NCBI RefSeq assembly: GCF_002343915.1
Contig: NZ_NETK01000001.1
Coordinates: 5,284,001 to 5,348,000 of the forward strand
Length of the DNA: 64,000 nt
Direction: 5' to 3'
From: Nannocystis exedens
Lineage (GTDB): Bacteria > Myxococcota_A > Polyangia > Nannocystales > Nannocystaceae
A model generated the notes under the pieces. The model had not been told where the DNA came from. It searched no databases and saw nothing but the letters and a program-made list of their open reading frames with translations. Made by a program: the position numbers and the translations under genes. This document shows positions 46,820 to 55,136 of this stretch, piece by piece. Every line of letters starts with the position of its first letter. The first letter of the stretch is position 1.

Positions 46820-48003
46820 GGGGCGAGCGCCTGGCCGATCGTGCGCAGCAGCAGGGCGGCGGGCGAGACGGCCTCGACCTCGATCTCGAGCACGCCGGTG
46901 AGGCCGTGCTCGACGGGGATCTTGCTGCCTGTCCCGGGGGACATTTGATCTGCCTGTTCGGACATGTCGCACTCGACGCGGACGAGGCCGTCCTCGGCCT
47001 CGCTGGCGACGGCGGCGACGCGGCCGTGGAGGCTGCCGAACTCGGCCCACGGGAAGCCGTCGAGGCGCATGCGCGCGGGCTGGCCGGGCCGGATCCGGCC
47101 GACGCCGGCGGGGGTGAAGCGGCCGACGATCCGCAGCGGGTCGTCGGGGATCACGACCGCGACCACGGCCCCGCGCGCGAGCACGGCCCCGGGCTGCAGC
47201 GGGACCACGCCGCCGAGCCGCCCGGCGATCGGCGCGCGCAGCGAGTGTTGATCGATCTGGTGGTCGAGCGTCGCGATCGCCGCGATCTTCGCCGCCAGCT
47301 CGCGCTGCAGCTCGGCCTCCGCGCGGCTGGTGCGGGCGAGGTCGATGCGCATGGTCGCCAGCCGCTCGCCGAGCTCGGCCCGCGTGCGCGCGACCTGCAG
47401 GCGGCGGATCGTCGCCACCGCGGCGCTGCCCCGCTCGCGCGCCTGCAGCAGCTCGGCGGCCTCGCTCGACTCGACGCCGAGGCCGCGCAGGCTCTCGCTG
47501 CGCTCGGCCATGGTGCGCGCGAAGGCGGCGGCGACCCGGGCCTCCTGGGCGCTGGCGCTGGCCTCGCTCTGGCGCGTGCGCCCGCCCGCCTCGAAGGCCT
47601 CGATCGCGGCCGCGAGCGCGGCGTGCTCGCCGGCGAGGGCGCCGAGCTCGGTGAGCAGGCCCTGGCGCTCGGCGTCGACCTCGGCCCGCGCGAGCTGCAG
47701 GCCGCGGCTGTCGAGCTCGAGCAGCAGCTCGCCGGCGTCGACGCGCCGACCGAGGGCGAGGCTGACCGAAAGGACACGTCCGTCGACGACCGGCGCGAGC
47801 GGCACGGCGGCCCGCGCGACCTCGAGGCGCGCCTCCTCGCTGGTGGCGATCAGGCTGACCCTCGCCAACACGAGCCACGCGGCCCAGGCGGCGAGGAAGC
47901 CGACCGCGAGGGCGACGCCGAGGACGGTGCCTCGCGCGCTCTCGGCCGCCAGAGCCCGCAGCGAGCGCGAGAAGGCGATCGGCACGAACCGTGGGTACCG
48001 CAA
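46816..48003 (-). CDS. HlyD-family secretion adaptor
   Basis: 395 residues from TTG 48003 (GTG 47985 is an alternative). A membrane helix near the N-terminus (VLGVALAVGFLAAWAAWLVLARV), then a lipoyl half (APVVDGRVLSVSLALGRRVDAGELLLELD), a long coiled coil to about 270, the second lipoyl half (LRAPIAGRLGGVVPLQPGA) and a beta-barrel. This is the first gene of the export operon. A palindromic element is in frame near the C-terminus (46929-46944, read MSPGT) with a second half-site (DMSEQ). It bridges the ABC pair to the periplasm. Confidence 0.9.
   Translation of the reverse strand: MRYPRFVPIAFSRSLRALAAESARGTVLGVALAVGFLAAWAAWLVLARVSLIATSEEARLEVARAAVPLAPVVDGRVLSVSLALGRRVDAGELLLELDSRGLQLARAEVDAERQGLLTELGALAGEHAALAAAIEAFEAGGRTRQSEASASAQEARVAAAFARTMAERSESLRGLGVESSEAAELLQARERGSAAVATIRRLQVARTRAELGERLATMRIDLARTSRAEAELQRELAAKIAAIATLDHQIDQHSLRAPIAGRLGGVVPLQPGAVLARGAVVAVVIPDDPLRIVGRFTPAGVGRIRPGQPARMRLDGFPWAEFGSLHGRVAAVASEAEDGLVRVECDMSEQADQMSPGTGSKIPVEHGLTGVLEIEVEAVSPAALLLRTIGQALAP
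46929..46967. repeat. Palindromic element in the adaptor gene
   Basis: CTGTCC-CGGG-GGACAT is perfect at 46929-46944 and is followed by CTGTTCGGACATG. Read in frame on the - strand as DMSEQADQMSPGTG. Confidence 0.75.
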
Positions 48004-48039
48004 TCGCTGCGAGGGGTAAAGCTGGCCGCACAGGCGCGC

Positions 48040-48340
48040 GGCCGCGCGAGCACGGGGCGCGTCCGCGGGCTCGCTGCGGAACGCTCGCAGCTCGGGCTCG
48101 ATGGGGGCGGCGAAGGGTTACGAATGCCGGCACGGCTGCGCGAGCACGGAGCGTAGGCAAGCGTCCGCGGGCTCGATGGGGGCGTCGAGGCTGTTGCGAG
48201 CGCCGGCACGGCTGCGCGCTCCCGGATCGCGGGCGACACGTCCGCGAGGCTCGATGCGGCCGTCAGCGCCCGCGATCACGGAGCGCTCGCGTCCGCGGGC
48301 TCGATGCGGACGCCGAGGCTGGTGCGCGCGCGCGCCGGGC
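48040..48340. repeat. Degenerate tandem copies of a gene 3-prime end
   Basis: The phrase GCGTCCGCGGGCTCGATG followed by CGGCACGGCTGCGCG-like bases appears about four times (near 48060, 48159, 48239 and 48291). The last copy encodes the C-terminus of the metallopeptidase gene (RIEPADASAP). The others lie between that gene and the adaptor gene. They look like partial duplications of its 3-prime end. Confidence 0.6.
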
Positions 48341-49352
48341 CGTGTAGACGCAACGAGTAACGCCCGGCCGCGAGCGCGACGGTGAACGGCGGCTGACCCG
48401 CGGGGATGGTGACTCCCTGGCTGCCGCAGAGCGTGCACGGCTGCAGGCTGATGCGGTTGTTCGGATCGTCGCCGAGGACGGTGACGAGGTAGTCGCCGTC
48501 GGCGGGGACCGTGATGGTGTGGAAGACGAGGGCGTCGTCGCCCGCGTAGGGGCCGACGACGTCGTCCTGTTCACAGGCCATCGAGCGGTGATGGACGAAG
48601 CGACCGACGCTCCACTCGAGCTCGGGCGCGGCGCACTCGAGGACCTTGGCGTCGCGCTCGAGTTTCCCGCAGTCGGGAGCGTCGAGCGCGGCGAATTCAG
48701 CGACGCTGTCGTCGAAGGACACGCCGAACTCCTCGCGGAAGATCCTGTCGACCCCGCGCGCGGTCTCGAGGGGGCCCACGGCCTCGTACATGCGCAAGTA
48801 AGCGTCGATGCCATGGCGCTCGATGAGGAAGGTCGTGAACGCGCCGGCGAGCGAGTAGCCGTTCGCCTGGCCCAGCTGGGTGCCAGTGAGGAGGCCGAGC
48901 ACGTCGTGGACGGCTCCGTGTGGCCACATGTCGTGGTCCACCTCGTCACCGAGGCCCTCGAAGGCGGTGGCGAGGCCCTCGGCGAACAGCGGCAGGGTGG
49001 GCCCCATCGTCGCGGCGAGGTTGTGGACGAGCTCGTGGTTGAGCGGGAGGACGGGGGTGCTGGTGCGGTCGCCGCTGGCGCACGCCAGAGCGCCCTCGGG
49101 ACAGCCGGAGCGGGCATGGAAGTCCTCGCGCGCGAGCCAGTAGACGAGGAAGCGGTCGTCGCCGGTCGGAGGATCGACGCTTAGCACGTCGGCGAGGCGA
49201 GCCACGAACTCGTCGAGGTGGACGAGGGTGCCGCCGCACGGCTCGAGCCCCGGATCGGCGGCGATCACGACGTGCGCTCCGAACATCTGCGGCTCCGGCA
49301 GGTCGCCGCAGGCAGCCAGCGTCGCGGCCAGGACGGGCGCGACGAGCCTCAT
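48276..49352 (-). CDS. Lipoprotein zinc metallopeptidase-like protein
   Basis: 358 residues, lipobox TLAAC (Cys15). Residues 106-110 read His-Glu-Leu-Val-His (HExxH), with a later Glu125 in LFAEGLATAFEG, the arrangement of gluzincin-type zinc peptidases. The N-terminal part contains DEFVARLADVL. The C-terminal 100 residues are beta-rich with a Cys-x-x-Cys and resemble a pre-peptidase C-terminal type domain (GDYLVTVLGDDPNNRISL). It overlaps the FG-GAP gene by ATGA, so the two are coupled and may act together on the cell surface. Confidence 0.8.
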   Translation of the reverse strand: MRLVAPVLAATLAACGDLPEPQMFGAHVVIAADPGLEPCGGTLVHLDEFVARLADVLSVDPPTGDDRFLVYWLAREDFHARSGCPEGALACASGDRTSTPVLPLNHELVHNLAATMGPTLPLFAEGLATAFEGLGDEVDHDMWPHGAVHDVLGLLTGTQLGQANGYSLAGAFTTFLIERHGIDAYLRMYEAVGPLETARGVDRIFREEFGVSFDDSVAEFAALDAPDCGKLERDAKVLECAAPELEWSVGRFVHHRSMACEQDDVVGPYAGDDALVFHTITVPADGDYLVTVLGDDPNNRISLQPCTLCGSQGVTIPAGQPPFTVALAAGRYSLRLHGPARARTSLGVRIEPADASAP

Positions 49353-52300
49353 GGCGCCCGCCTCACGATCGCCGCGCCGAATTCGTCGACGAGGACGACG
49401 TCGAGCTCGCCGTCGCCGTCGACATCGGCGACGGCGAGCTCGCGCACGCCGACGTCGGCGATGAAATGCTCGGTGAAGCCGAAGCTGCCGTCGCTGCGGC
49501 TGCGACCGAGTCGCAGGGTGACGCCGCCGACCGCGGAGCCGGCGGCGAGCAGCTCGGGATAGCCGTCGCGGTCGAGGTCGGCGGCGGTGTAGGCGACGAC
49601 GCCTGTCAGCAGCTCGCGGACGCCGCGGAATTCACCGCCTCGGGCCCACGTCAGGGTGCCGACCCCATCGTGCATGACGAGCTCGACGCGCCCGTCGCGG
49701 TCGAAGTCGCCGAAGACGAGCGGCGCGTGGTGCCAGAGGGCCGGCCGCACGCCGTTCCAGTCGAACGCGGGCCCGAAGGTCCCGTCGCCGACGCCGGGGA
49801 ACACGCGCACGCCGGTGCTGACGGGATAATCGTTGTAGGCGACCGCGATGTCGAGGTGGCCGTCGCGGTCGATGTCGTGGAAGCCGATCCGGTCGACAGA
49901 ACTTTTTTCGTCGAACCCGAGCGGGACGAAGTCCTCGAAGCCGCCGTCGACGCGGCCGCGCGACCAAAAACCCTGCGGTCGATAAGTGACGTCGAAAACG
50001 ACGATGTCGCGGTTTCCGTCGCCGTCGAGGTCGACGGCGAAGTTGAAGAAGGATCTGCCGAGGAAGCCGTTCAAATTGGACGTCTGCGCGAGCCCGGCGA
50101 GCGAGAGGTCGGCGACCTGGACGTAGTCGGTGGGCAGGCCGTCCCTGCCCGAGGTCCAGACGAAGCGCGCGCCGTCGTCGCCGGCGAGGAGCAGGCCGTC
50201 GATGACGTACGAGCGGTTGTCCGGCGGCGCGGCCCACAGCTGCGTCAGCGGCCCGAAACCGCCGCGCCCGTCGGCCGGCGCGACCGCCAGCGTCTCGCCG
50301 AAGGCGAGCAGATCGGCGGCGCCGTCGCCGTCGAGGTCGCCGAAGCGCAGCCGCGGCGCCGCGGAGAGCCGCCGCTGTTCGGCCTCGACCAGCGACGGTC
50401 CGATGCCGAGGTGCAAGGCTTTGACGTCGACGCTCGACGGGAGCAGGAGCTCGGGCGTGCCGTCGCCGTCGAGCTCGGCGAGCCGGGTGTTCCTGAGCGA
50501 CTGCGGGAACGTCCGCGAGCCGCCGGGTCTCCACGCGTCGCCGTCGCGGAGCCACGGGGTGAACCGGGTCGCGGCCTCCGGATCGAAGAAGACCTCGTGG
50601 ACGAGGATGTCGAGGTCACCGTCGCGGTCGAGGTCGAGGACGTCGAGGGAGTCGCAGGGCGCGGCGAACAGCTGCTCGGCGTCCGTGATCTGACCGAGGA
50701 AGTCGGAGTAGGCGAAGACGTGGCCGTTCGTGCACCAGACCGCGTCGAGCCGGTCGTCGCCGTCGAGATCGGCGGGGACGATGTCGGGGACGCCGAACCC
50801 GCTAAACCACCCGAGATGATCGGCCGCGGCGACGGCGTCCTCGAGGTGGAAATAGTGCCCGCTGTAGTTCCACAGCAGCAGGTCGGGCCGGTCGTCACCG
50901 TCACCGTCGAGCACGCGCAGCTGCTCGGGCGGGTATTCGGCGCTGACCGTGATGGTCTCGGCGAGGGTCGCGCGGCCGGTCTCGTCGCTGCGGTAGACGC
51001 CGAGCCGGCTCTCGGCGGTGTCGGGCCTCAGGATCAGCAGCTCGGCCACGGCGTCGCCGTCGATGTCGGCGACGGCGAGGTCATCGGATGACGCGAGCGG
51101 CAAGGCCGGGCCGAGCTGCCACGCGCCGTCCGGCTGCTGCACGGCGATCGAGAGCTCGGTGCTCCTGCCCACCGCCAGATCGGGCCGTCCGTCGCCGGTG
51201 AGGTCGGCGGCGAGGACGGCGTCCGGACGACCCTCCCCGAGGTCGATGTCGAGCGAGTCATCGTCGCGGTGCAGGGTCAAGCCGCCGCTGAAGCCGTTGG
51301 CCAGCAGCAGCTCGTCGCGGCCGTCGCCGTCGATGTCGACCGGCCAGGCGTCGGGTAGGGCGGACTGGACCTCGAGCATCGGGGTCATGATGATGCCTGT
51401 CCCCGGAGACAGGCTGGAGACGGCCGCGCCGGCGCTGACGAGGGCGCCGCCGTCGGCGACGAGGGCGGAGGGGTCGGTCGCCAGGATGCCGACGAACGAC
51501 TCGCCGGTGCGCGGGTCGAGGCGCTCGACACGATCTGTCGTTTCGGACAGGACCCCGAGGACAGGTGGCGAGTCGGGCGGCCGGGCGACCACGAGGCCGC
51601 TCGGGAGCGGGACGGTGGGCCAGGCCTTGCGATTGTTGAATTCGCCGCCGCCGGCGGAGAGCAGGACGCTGACGGTGTCGTCGAGGCTGTCGGCGGTGGC
51701 GAGGTCGAGGCGGGCGTCGCCGTCGAAGTCGGCGGCGACGAGGCCGTAGGGGGCGGCGCCGACGGGGAGCAGCGCGGCGGGCTGCAGCGAGCCGTGACCG
51801 TCGCCGCGGAGCACCTGCACGGCGTCGGCGTCGGCCAGGGCGACCGCGACGTCGAGCTGAGCGTCGCCGTCGAGATCTCCGGCCGCGAGGGCGCGCGGGC
51901 CGGGGCCCACCACCAGCGGCGGCGCGGCGACGAACTGGTGCAGCACGGTGACCGTGCCGGCGGCGAGGTCGGCGGTGACGAGCTCGGGCGGGCCTTCGCC
52001 GTCGAGGTCGGCGGCGATCAGGGCGCGCGGGACCGCGCCGGCGGGGAAGCGCTCCGGATCGGCGAACGAGCGGCCGCCGCGGCCGCGCACGACCGCGACG
52101 GCGTCGGCGCGCGGGACGGCGGTGGCGAGGTCGAGGTCGCCGTCGTCGTCGAGGTCGGCGACGACGATGCCGGCGACCTCCTGGTCGATCGACCAGGTCG
52201 TTGCACCGCCAGCGAACAGATCGTCGCCGCCCCACAGGACGGTGATCGTGCCGGCGGGGCCGCTGGCGCCGACGAGGTCGCGCGCGCCGTCGCCGTCGAC

Positions 52301-52465
52301 GTCGGCGATCGTGAGCGCGTCGGGGGCGACGCCGACCCGCACGCGCGAGACGTCGGCGATCGAGAGGCAGAGCGACCCGGGATCTTCGCAGGGAACGGGC
52401 GTGAAGCAGCCCGCTGGCACCAGGACGGCCGCGAGCACGCTCCACGAGAGGCGAGGCAAGTTCAC
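49349..52465 (-). CDS. FG-GAP/VCBS repeat lipoprotein
   Basis: 1038 residues. Lipobox LVPAGC (Cys20). About 18 repeats of the FG-GAP type follow, each with a calcium-binding D-x-D-x-D-G loop (DVDGDGARDL, DLDDDGDLDL, DFDGDARLDL, DIDGDGRDEL, DLDGDGNRDI). These form one or more seven-bladed integrin-like propellers for adhesion or ligand binding outside the cell. Two palindromic elements lie in frame (51397-51412, read LSPGTG; 51535-51550, read LSETTD). It is first in an operon with the metallopeptidase-like gene. Confidence 0.93.
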   Translation of the reverse strand: MNLPRLSWSVLAAVLVPAGCFTPVPCEDPGSLCLSIADVSRVRVGVAPDALTIADVDGDGARDLVGASGPAGTITVLWGGDDLFAGGATTWSIDQEVAGIVVADLDDDGDLDLATAVPRADAVAVVRGRGGRSFADPERFPAGAVPRALIAADLDGEGPPELVTADLAAGTVTVLHQFVAAPPLVVGPGPRALAAGDLDGDAQLDVAVALADADAVQVLRGDGHGSLQPAALLPVGAAPYGLVAADFDGDARLDLATADSLDDTVSVLLSAGGGEFNNRKAWPTVPLPSGLVVARPPDSPPVLGVLSETTDRVERLDPRTGESFVGILATDPSALVADGGALVSAGAAVSSLSPGTGIIMTPMLEVQSALPDAWPVDIDGDGRDELLLANGFSGGLTLHRDDDSLDIDLGEGRPDAVLAADLTGDGRPDLAVGRSTELSIAVQQPDGAWQLGPALPLASSDDLAVADIDGDAVAELLILRPDTAESRLGVYRSDETGRATLAETITVSAEYPPEQLRVLDGDGDDRPDLLLWNYSGHYFHLEDAVAAADHLGWFSGFGVPDIVPADLDGDDRLDAVWCTNGHVFAYSDFLGQITDAEQLFAAPCDSLDVLDLDRDGDLDILVHEVFFDPEAATRFTPWLRDGDAWRPGGSRTFPQSLRNTRLAELDGDGTPELLLPSSVDVKALHLGIGPSLVEAEQRRLSAAPRLRFGDLDGDGAADLLAFGETLAVAPADGRGGFGPLTQLWAAPPDNRSYVIDGLLLAGDDGARFVWTSGRDGLPTDYVQVADLSLAGLAQTSNLNGFLGRSFFNFAVDLDGDGNRDIVVFDVTYRPQGFWSRGRVDGGFEDFVPLGFDEKSSVDRIGFHDIDRDGHLDIAVAYNDYPVSTGVRVFPGVGDGTFGPAFDWNGVRPALWHHAPLVFGDFDRDGRVELVMHDGVGTLTWARGGEFRGVRELLTGVVAYTAADLDRDGYPELLAAGSAVGGVTLRLGRSRSDGSFGFTEHFIADVGVRELAVADVDGDGELDVVLVDEFGAAIVRRAP
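51397..51412. repeat. Palindromic element in the FG-GAP gene
   Basis: CTGTCC-CCGG-AGACAG, one mismatch in the core, extended to CCTGTC/GACAGG. Read on the - strand as Leu-Ser-Pro-Gly-Thr. Confidence 0.65.
51535..51550. repeat. Second palindromic element in the FG-GAP gene
   Basis: CTGTCG-TTTC-GGACAG, one mismatch. Read on the - strand as Leu-Ser-Glu-Thr-Thr. Confidence 0.55.
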
Positions 52466-52596
52466 GGCAGATCCGGCGCGGAGAGAGTAATCAAAGGGTG
52501 AAGCCGTGGCCAGAATTTGGACACGTGTCCGAAAATGCCCGAGCGCATAGGACGCCGGATGACACGCCGCGGGGCGGTGCGATAGCGTGGTCGCCG

Positions 52597-53151
52597 ATGA
52601 AGGGCGTCGTGTTCACCGAGTTCCTCGAGATGGTCGAGTCCCGGTTCTCGGGCGAGATGGTCGAAGAGCTGCTCGGCAGCTGCGACCTGGCGTCCGGCGG
52701 GGCCTACACGTCGATCGGCACCTATGACCACCGCGAGCTGGTGGCGCTCGTCGGCGCGCTGTCCGAAAGGACAGGTGCTCCGGCGGGCGCGCTGGTCCAC
52801 GAGTTCGGGCGCCACCTGCTGCGCCGCTTCGCCGTCGGCTTCCCGGACTTCTTCACGGCGGCGCGCGACACGTTCGGGTTCCTGAATCGGGTCGAGGGCT
52901 ACGTCCACACCGAGGTGCGCAAGCTGTACGAGGACGCCGAGCTGCCGACGTTCGTGTGCTCGCCGGTGGTAGATGGCCGAATGGACATGGTCTATCGGTC
53001 ATCTCGGGGGTTCGCCGACCTGGCGCACGGGCTCATGGAGGCGACGGCGGAGCACTACGGCGAGGCGATCGCGGTCGAGGTCGAGGATCTGTCGGGCGGC
53101 GCGCGGACGCACGTGCGTTTCCGGCTGCGCAAGCTACAACCAGCGGAGTGA
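52597..53151 (+). CDS. H-NOX heme nitric-oxide-binding protein
   Basis: 184 residues, stand-alone H-NOX. The proximal heme ligand is His104 in YVHTEVRKLY; the heme-propionate motif Y-x-S-x-R is Tyr133-Ser135-Arg137. At the place of the distal Tyr of oxygen-binding members (140 in Caldanaerobacter) I align Leu142, so this should be an NO-selective sensor. The start is ATG 52597. It overlaps the histidine kinase gene (GTGA), and such pairs are known to control kinase activity by NO. A perfect palindromic element (52759-52774) encodes LSERT at residues 55-59. Confidence 0.93.
   Translation: MKGVVFTEFLEMVESRFSGEMVEELLGSCDLASGGAYTSIGTYDHRELVALVGALSERTGAPAGALVHEFGRHLLRRFAVGFPDFFTAARDTFGFLNRVEGYVHTEVRKLYEDAELPTFVCSPVVDGRMDMVYRSSRGFADLAHGLMEATAEHYGEAIAVEVEDLSGGARTHVRFRLRKLQPAE
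52759..52774. repeat. Palindromic element in the H-NOX gene
   Basis: CTGTCC-GAAA-GGACAG, perfect. It encodes Leu-Ser-Glu-Arg-Thr using the rare AGG Arg codon. The family consensus has a similar sequence here, so insertion is less certain. Confidence 0.6.
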
Positions 53152-54065
53152 GCGAGAGGGCCGTGGACGAGCTCGAGATCTTCCGCCGCCGCTACGACCG
53201 GGAGCGCCGCGCCCGCAAGGAGGCCGAGGTCTTCGCCGAGACGAAGACGCGCGAGCTGTACGAGACCAATCAAGCGCTGCAGCGGCTGGCGGCGACGCTG
53301 CAGGAGCAGGTCGACGAGCGCACCGCGGAGCTGCGCCGGATCGCGGAGGAGGCGGTGGCCGCCAGCGAGGCCAAGTCGCTGTTCGTCGGCGCGGTCAGCC
53401 ACGAGCTGCGCACGCCGCTCAACGCGATCATCGGCTACGGGGAGCTGCTCGCCGAGGAGCTGACGGAGCTCGACACCGGCGGCGAGCTGGTGAGCGAGGC
53501 CGAGAAGATCGTGCAGGCGGCCCGCCACCTGCACGCGCTGGTCAACGACCTGCTCGACCTGCAGAAGGTCGAGGCGGGCAAGCTGGTGCTGACGTTCTCC
53601 GACGTCGACGTGGAGAGCGTGGTCGCCGAGGTCACCGACGCGCTGGGGGCCAAGCTGCAGGACGGCGCCAACGCGCTGCGCGTGACGGTCGAGCCGGCGG
53701 CGCGGCGGCTGCGGACCGACGAGCTGCGGCTGCGCCAGGTGCTCTACAACCTGCTCAGCAACGCGGCGAAGTTCACCCGCGAGGGCACGGTGACGGTCTG
53801 CGCCCGCCCGGCGCTCCGCGCCGGCCGCCGCGGCGTGGTGTTCGAGGTCGAGGACACCGGCGCCGGGATGACGCCGGAACAACTGGGGCGGCTCTTCACG
53901 CCCTACGTGCAGGTCGACGAGGTGCTGGCCCGCCGTCACGGCGGCACCGGGCTCGGGCTCGCGCTCACGCGCCGGCTGTGCCAGCTGCTCGGCGGCGAGA
54001 TCACGGTCGAGAGCGAGTCCGGGCGCGGCTCGTGCTTCCGCGTGTTCTTGCCGGCCGCGGCGTGA
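53148..54065 (+). CDS. H-NOX-associated histidine kinase
   Basis: 305 residues from GTG 53148, which overlaps the H-NOX stop. No membrane segment; residues 10-75 form a coiled coil (RRRYDRERRARKEAE to VDERTAELRRIAEE). The H-box is VSHELRTPLNAIIGY with His85; the N-box is NLLSNAAKFT; G-boxes are DTGAGM and GGTGLGLAL. It is the kinase partner of H-NOX and would phosphorylate a response regulator, which is not found in this window. Cytoplasmic NO signalling in motility, biofilm or c-di-GMP control is the known theme of the family. Confidence 0.93.
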   Translation: MSERAVDELEIFRRRYDRERRARKEAEVFAETKTRELYETNQALQRLAATLQEQVDERTAELRRIAEEAVAASEAKSLFVGAVSHELRTPLNAIIGYGELLAEELTELDTGGELVSEAEKIVQAARHLHALVNDLLDLQKVEAGKLVLTFSDVDVESVVAEVTDALGAKLQDGANALRVTVEPAARRLRTDELRLRQVLYNLLSNAAKFTREGTVTVCARPALRAGRRGVVFEVEDTGAGMTPEQLGRLFTPYVQVDEVLARRHGGTGLGLALTRRLCQLLGGEITVESESGRGSCFRVFLPAAA

Positions 54066-54075
54066 TCGCGCGGGA

Positions 54076-54405
54076 CTACACGAGCTTGGCGATCGCGGCT
54101 TGATAGGCGGAGTACGAGTTGGCGCCGACGACCTGAGCGACGACCTTGCCGCCCTTGAACACGAGCACGGTGGGGATCGATCGGATCCCGTAGGTCTGCG
54201 GGGTGTCTTGATTCTCGTCGACGTTGAGGCGGCCGACCTTGAGCTTGCCGGCGTAGGTGACCGCGAGCTTCTGTGTGCTCGCGGCGACGGCCCGCGAGGC
54301 TGGGCTCCACGTGGCCCAGAACTCGACGTAGACCGGCAGCGGAGCGCCGAGCACCTCGGCTTGGAAGTCGGCGTCGGTGAACACGAGGACGGACGAGTCG
54401 GGCAT
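54076..54405 (-). CDS. Thioredoxin-like protein with both active cysteines replaced by Ser
   Basis: 109 residues, a complete thioredoxin fold by pattern (FTDADFQAEVLG, VYVEFWATW, KVGRLNVDENQDTPQTYGIRSIPTVLVFKGGK). The redox motif W-C-G-P-C reads W33-S34-P35-A36-S37. Both cysteines are serine, while the cis-Pro loop is kept. It cannot carry out dithiol exchange. It may be a binding scaffold or chaperone. It is convergent with the H-NOX kinase gene, 10 bp apart. Confidence 0.88.
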   Translation of the reverse strand: MPDSSVLVFTDADFQAEVLGAPLPVYVEFWATWSPASRAVAASTQKLAVTYAGKLKVGRLNVDENQDTPQTYGIRSIPTVLVFKGGKVVAQVVGANSYSAYQAAIAKLV

Positions 54406-54438
54406 GCCTGCATGGTGGACACGACCACGGACCCGCGA

Positions 54439-55041
54439 TCAAGCCTCCGGCGAGCCGTCGACGACGTGCTGGAGCTGCGCGGCCATGCACGACGCCAGCG
54501 CGGTGTCGGGCCCGCCCGCGAACGCGCGCATCGGCAGCGCCTGGCGGAACAGCCAGGTGCCCGAGATGATCGCCAGGAGCAGGGCCGCGCGGGCCTCGGC
54601 GCGCGGGGGGCCGAGCCAGCGCGCGAGCGGCTGGATCACCCGCGCGGCCAGCAGCTCGGTGGCGAGGTCGCACACCTCGGGCTCGCCGGCGGCGTGGAGG
54701 AGGATCGACAGGGTGTCGGCCTCGCGCACCGGCTTGCTGAAGAAGTAGCGGGCGATGTGCCGGCCGACGGTGGCGCGGTCGGGGCCGAGGAACGGGCCGA
54801 GGCCGATGTCGGACTCGATGGCGGCGATGAAGAGGTCGCGCTTCGAGCCGAAGTAGCGGACCACCAGCGCGGGGGTGATGCCGGCCGCGGCGGCGATCTC
54901 TCGCATGCCCGCGTTGGCGTAGCCGCGGGTGGCGAACAGCACGCGCGCGGCGTGGAGGATCTCCGACCGGGTCTGCTCGGCGTCGCGGGGGCGCGGCGGG
55001 GCGGCACTTCGGGGGCGGGTCGGGCTCTTGCGCTGGGCCAT
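54439..55041 (-). CDS. TetR-family repressor
   Basis: 200 residues. The N-terminal helix-turn-helix spans about residues 25-65 (EQTRSEILHAARVLFATRGYANAGMREIAAAAGITPALVVRYFGSKRDLF). The C-terminal ligand domain is helical (DUF/TetR_C type). It is divergent from the short-chain dehydrogenase gene with 95 bp between start codons, in which two palindromic operator-like sites lie. It likely represses both itself and the dehydrogenase-epimerase pair until a small hydrophobic ligand binds. Confidence 0.9.
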   Translation of the reverse strand: MAQRKSPTRPRSAAPPRPRDAEQTRSEILHAARVLFATRGYANAGMREIAAAAGITPALVVRYFGSKRDLFIAAIESDIGLGPFLGPDRATVGRHIARYFFSKPVREADTLSILLHAAGEPEVCDLATELLAARVIQPLARWLGPPRAEARAALLLAIISGTWLFRQALPMRAFAGGPDTALASCMAAQLQHVVDGSPEA

Positions 55042-55050
55042 CGGTTTTTT

Positions 55051-55066
55051 GTCAACGGCTGTTGAC
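55051..55066. promoter_or_regulatory. Candidate TetR operator 1
   Basis: GTCAAC-GGCT-GTTGAC is an inverted repeat (6-bp arms) nine bases upstream of the TetR ATG; TTGACT inside it could be a -35 box for the + strand gene. Confidence 0.5.
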
Positions 55067-55098
55067 TTCTACCACGGGCGGTCCAAGCTTGCCCGCAA

Positions 55099-55114
55099 GT
55101 AAACGATCGTTTAC
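55099..55114. promoter_or_regulatory. Candidate TetR operator 2
   Basis: GTAAACGATCGTTTAC is a perfect 16-bp palindrome, of the length and centre expected for a TetR dimer, 22 bp upstream of the SDR start. Confidence 0.7.
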
Positions 55115-55136
55115 CGAAACCGAGGAGACGTACGCA

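Noticed and set aside
52973..53006. Half-elements around GGACATGG and CGGTCATC in the H-NOX gene as an insertion
   Set aside because: The residues encoded (MDMVYRSSRG) are the conserved heme-binding YxSxR region, so this is ordinary gene sequence.
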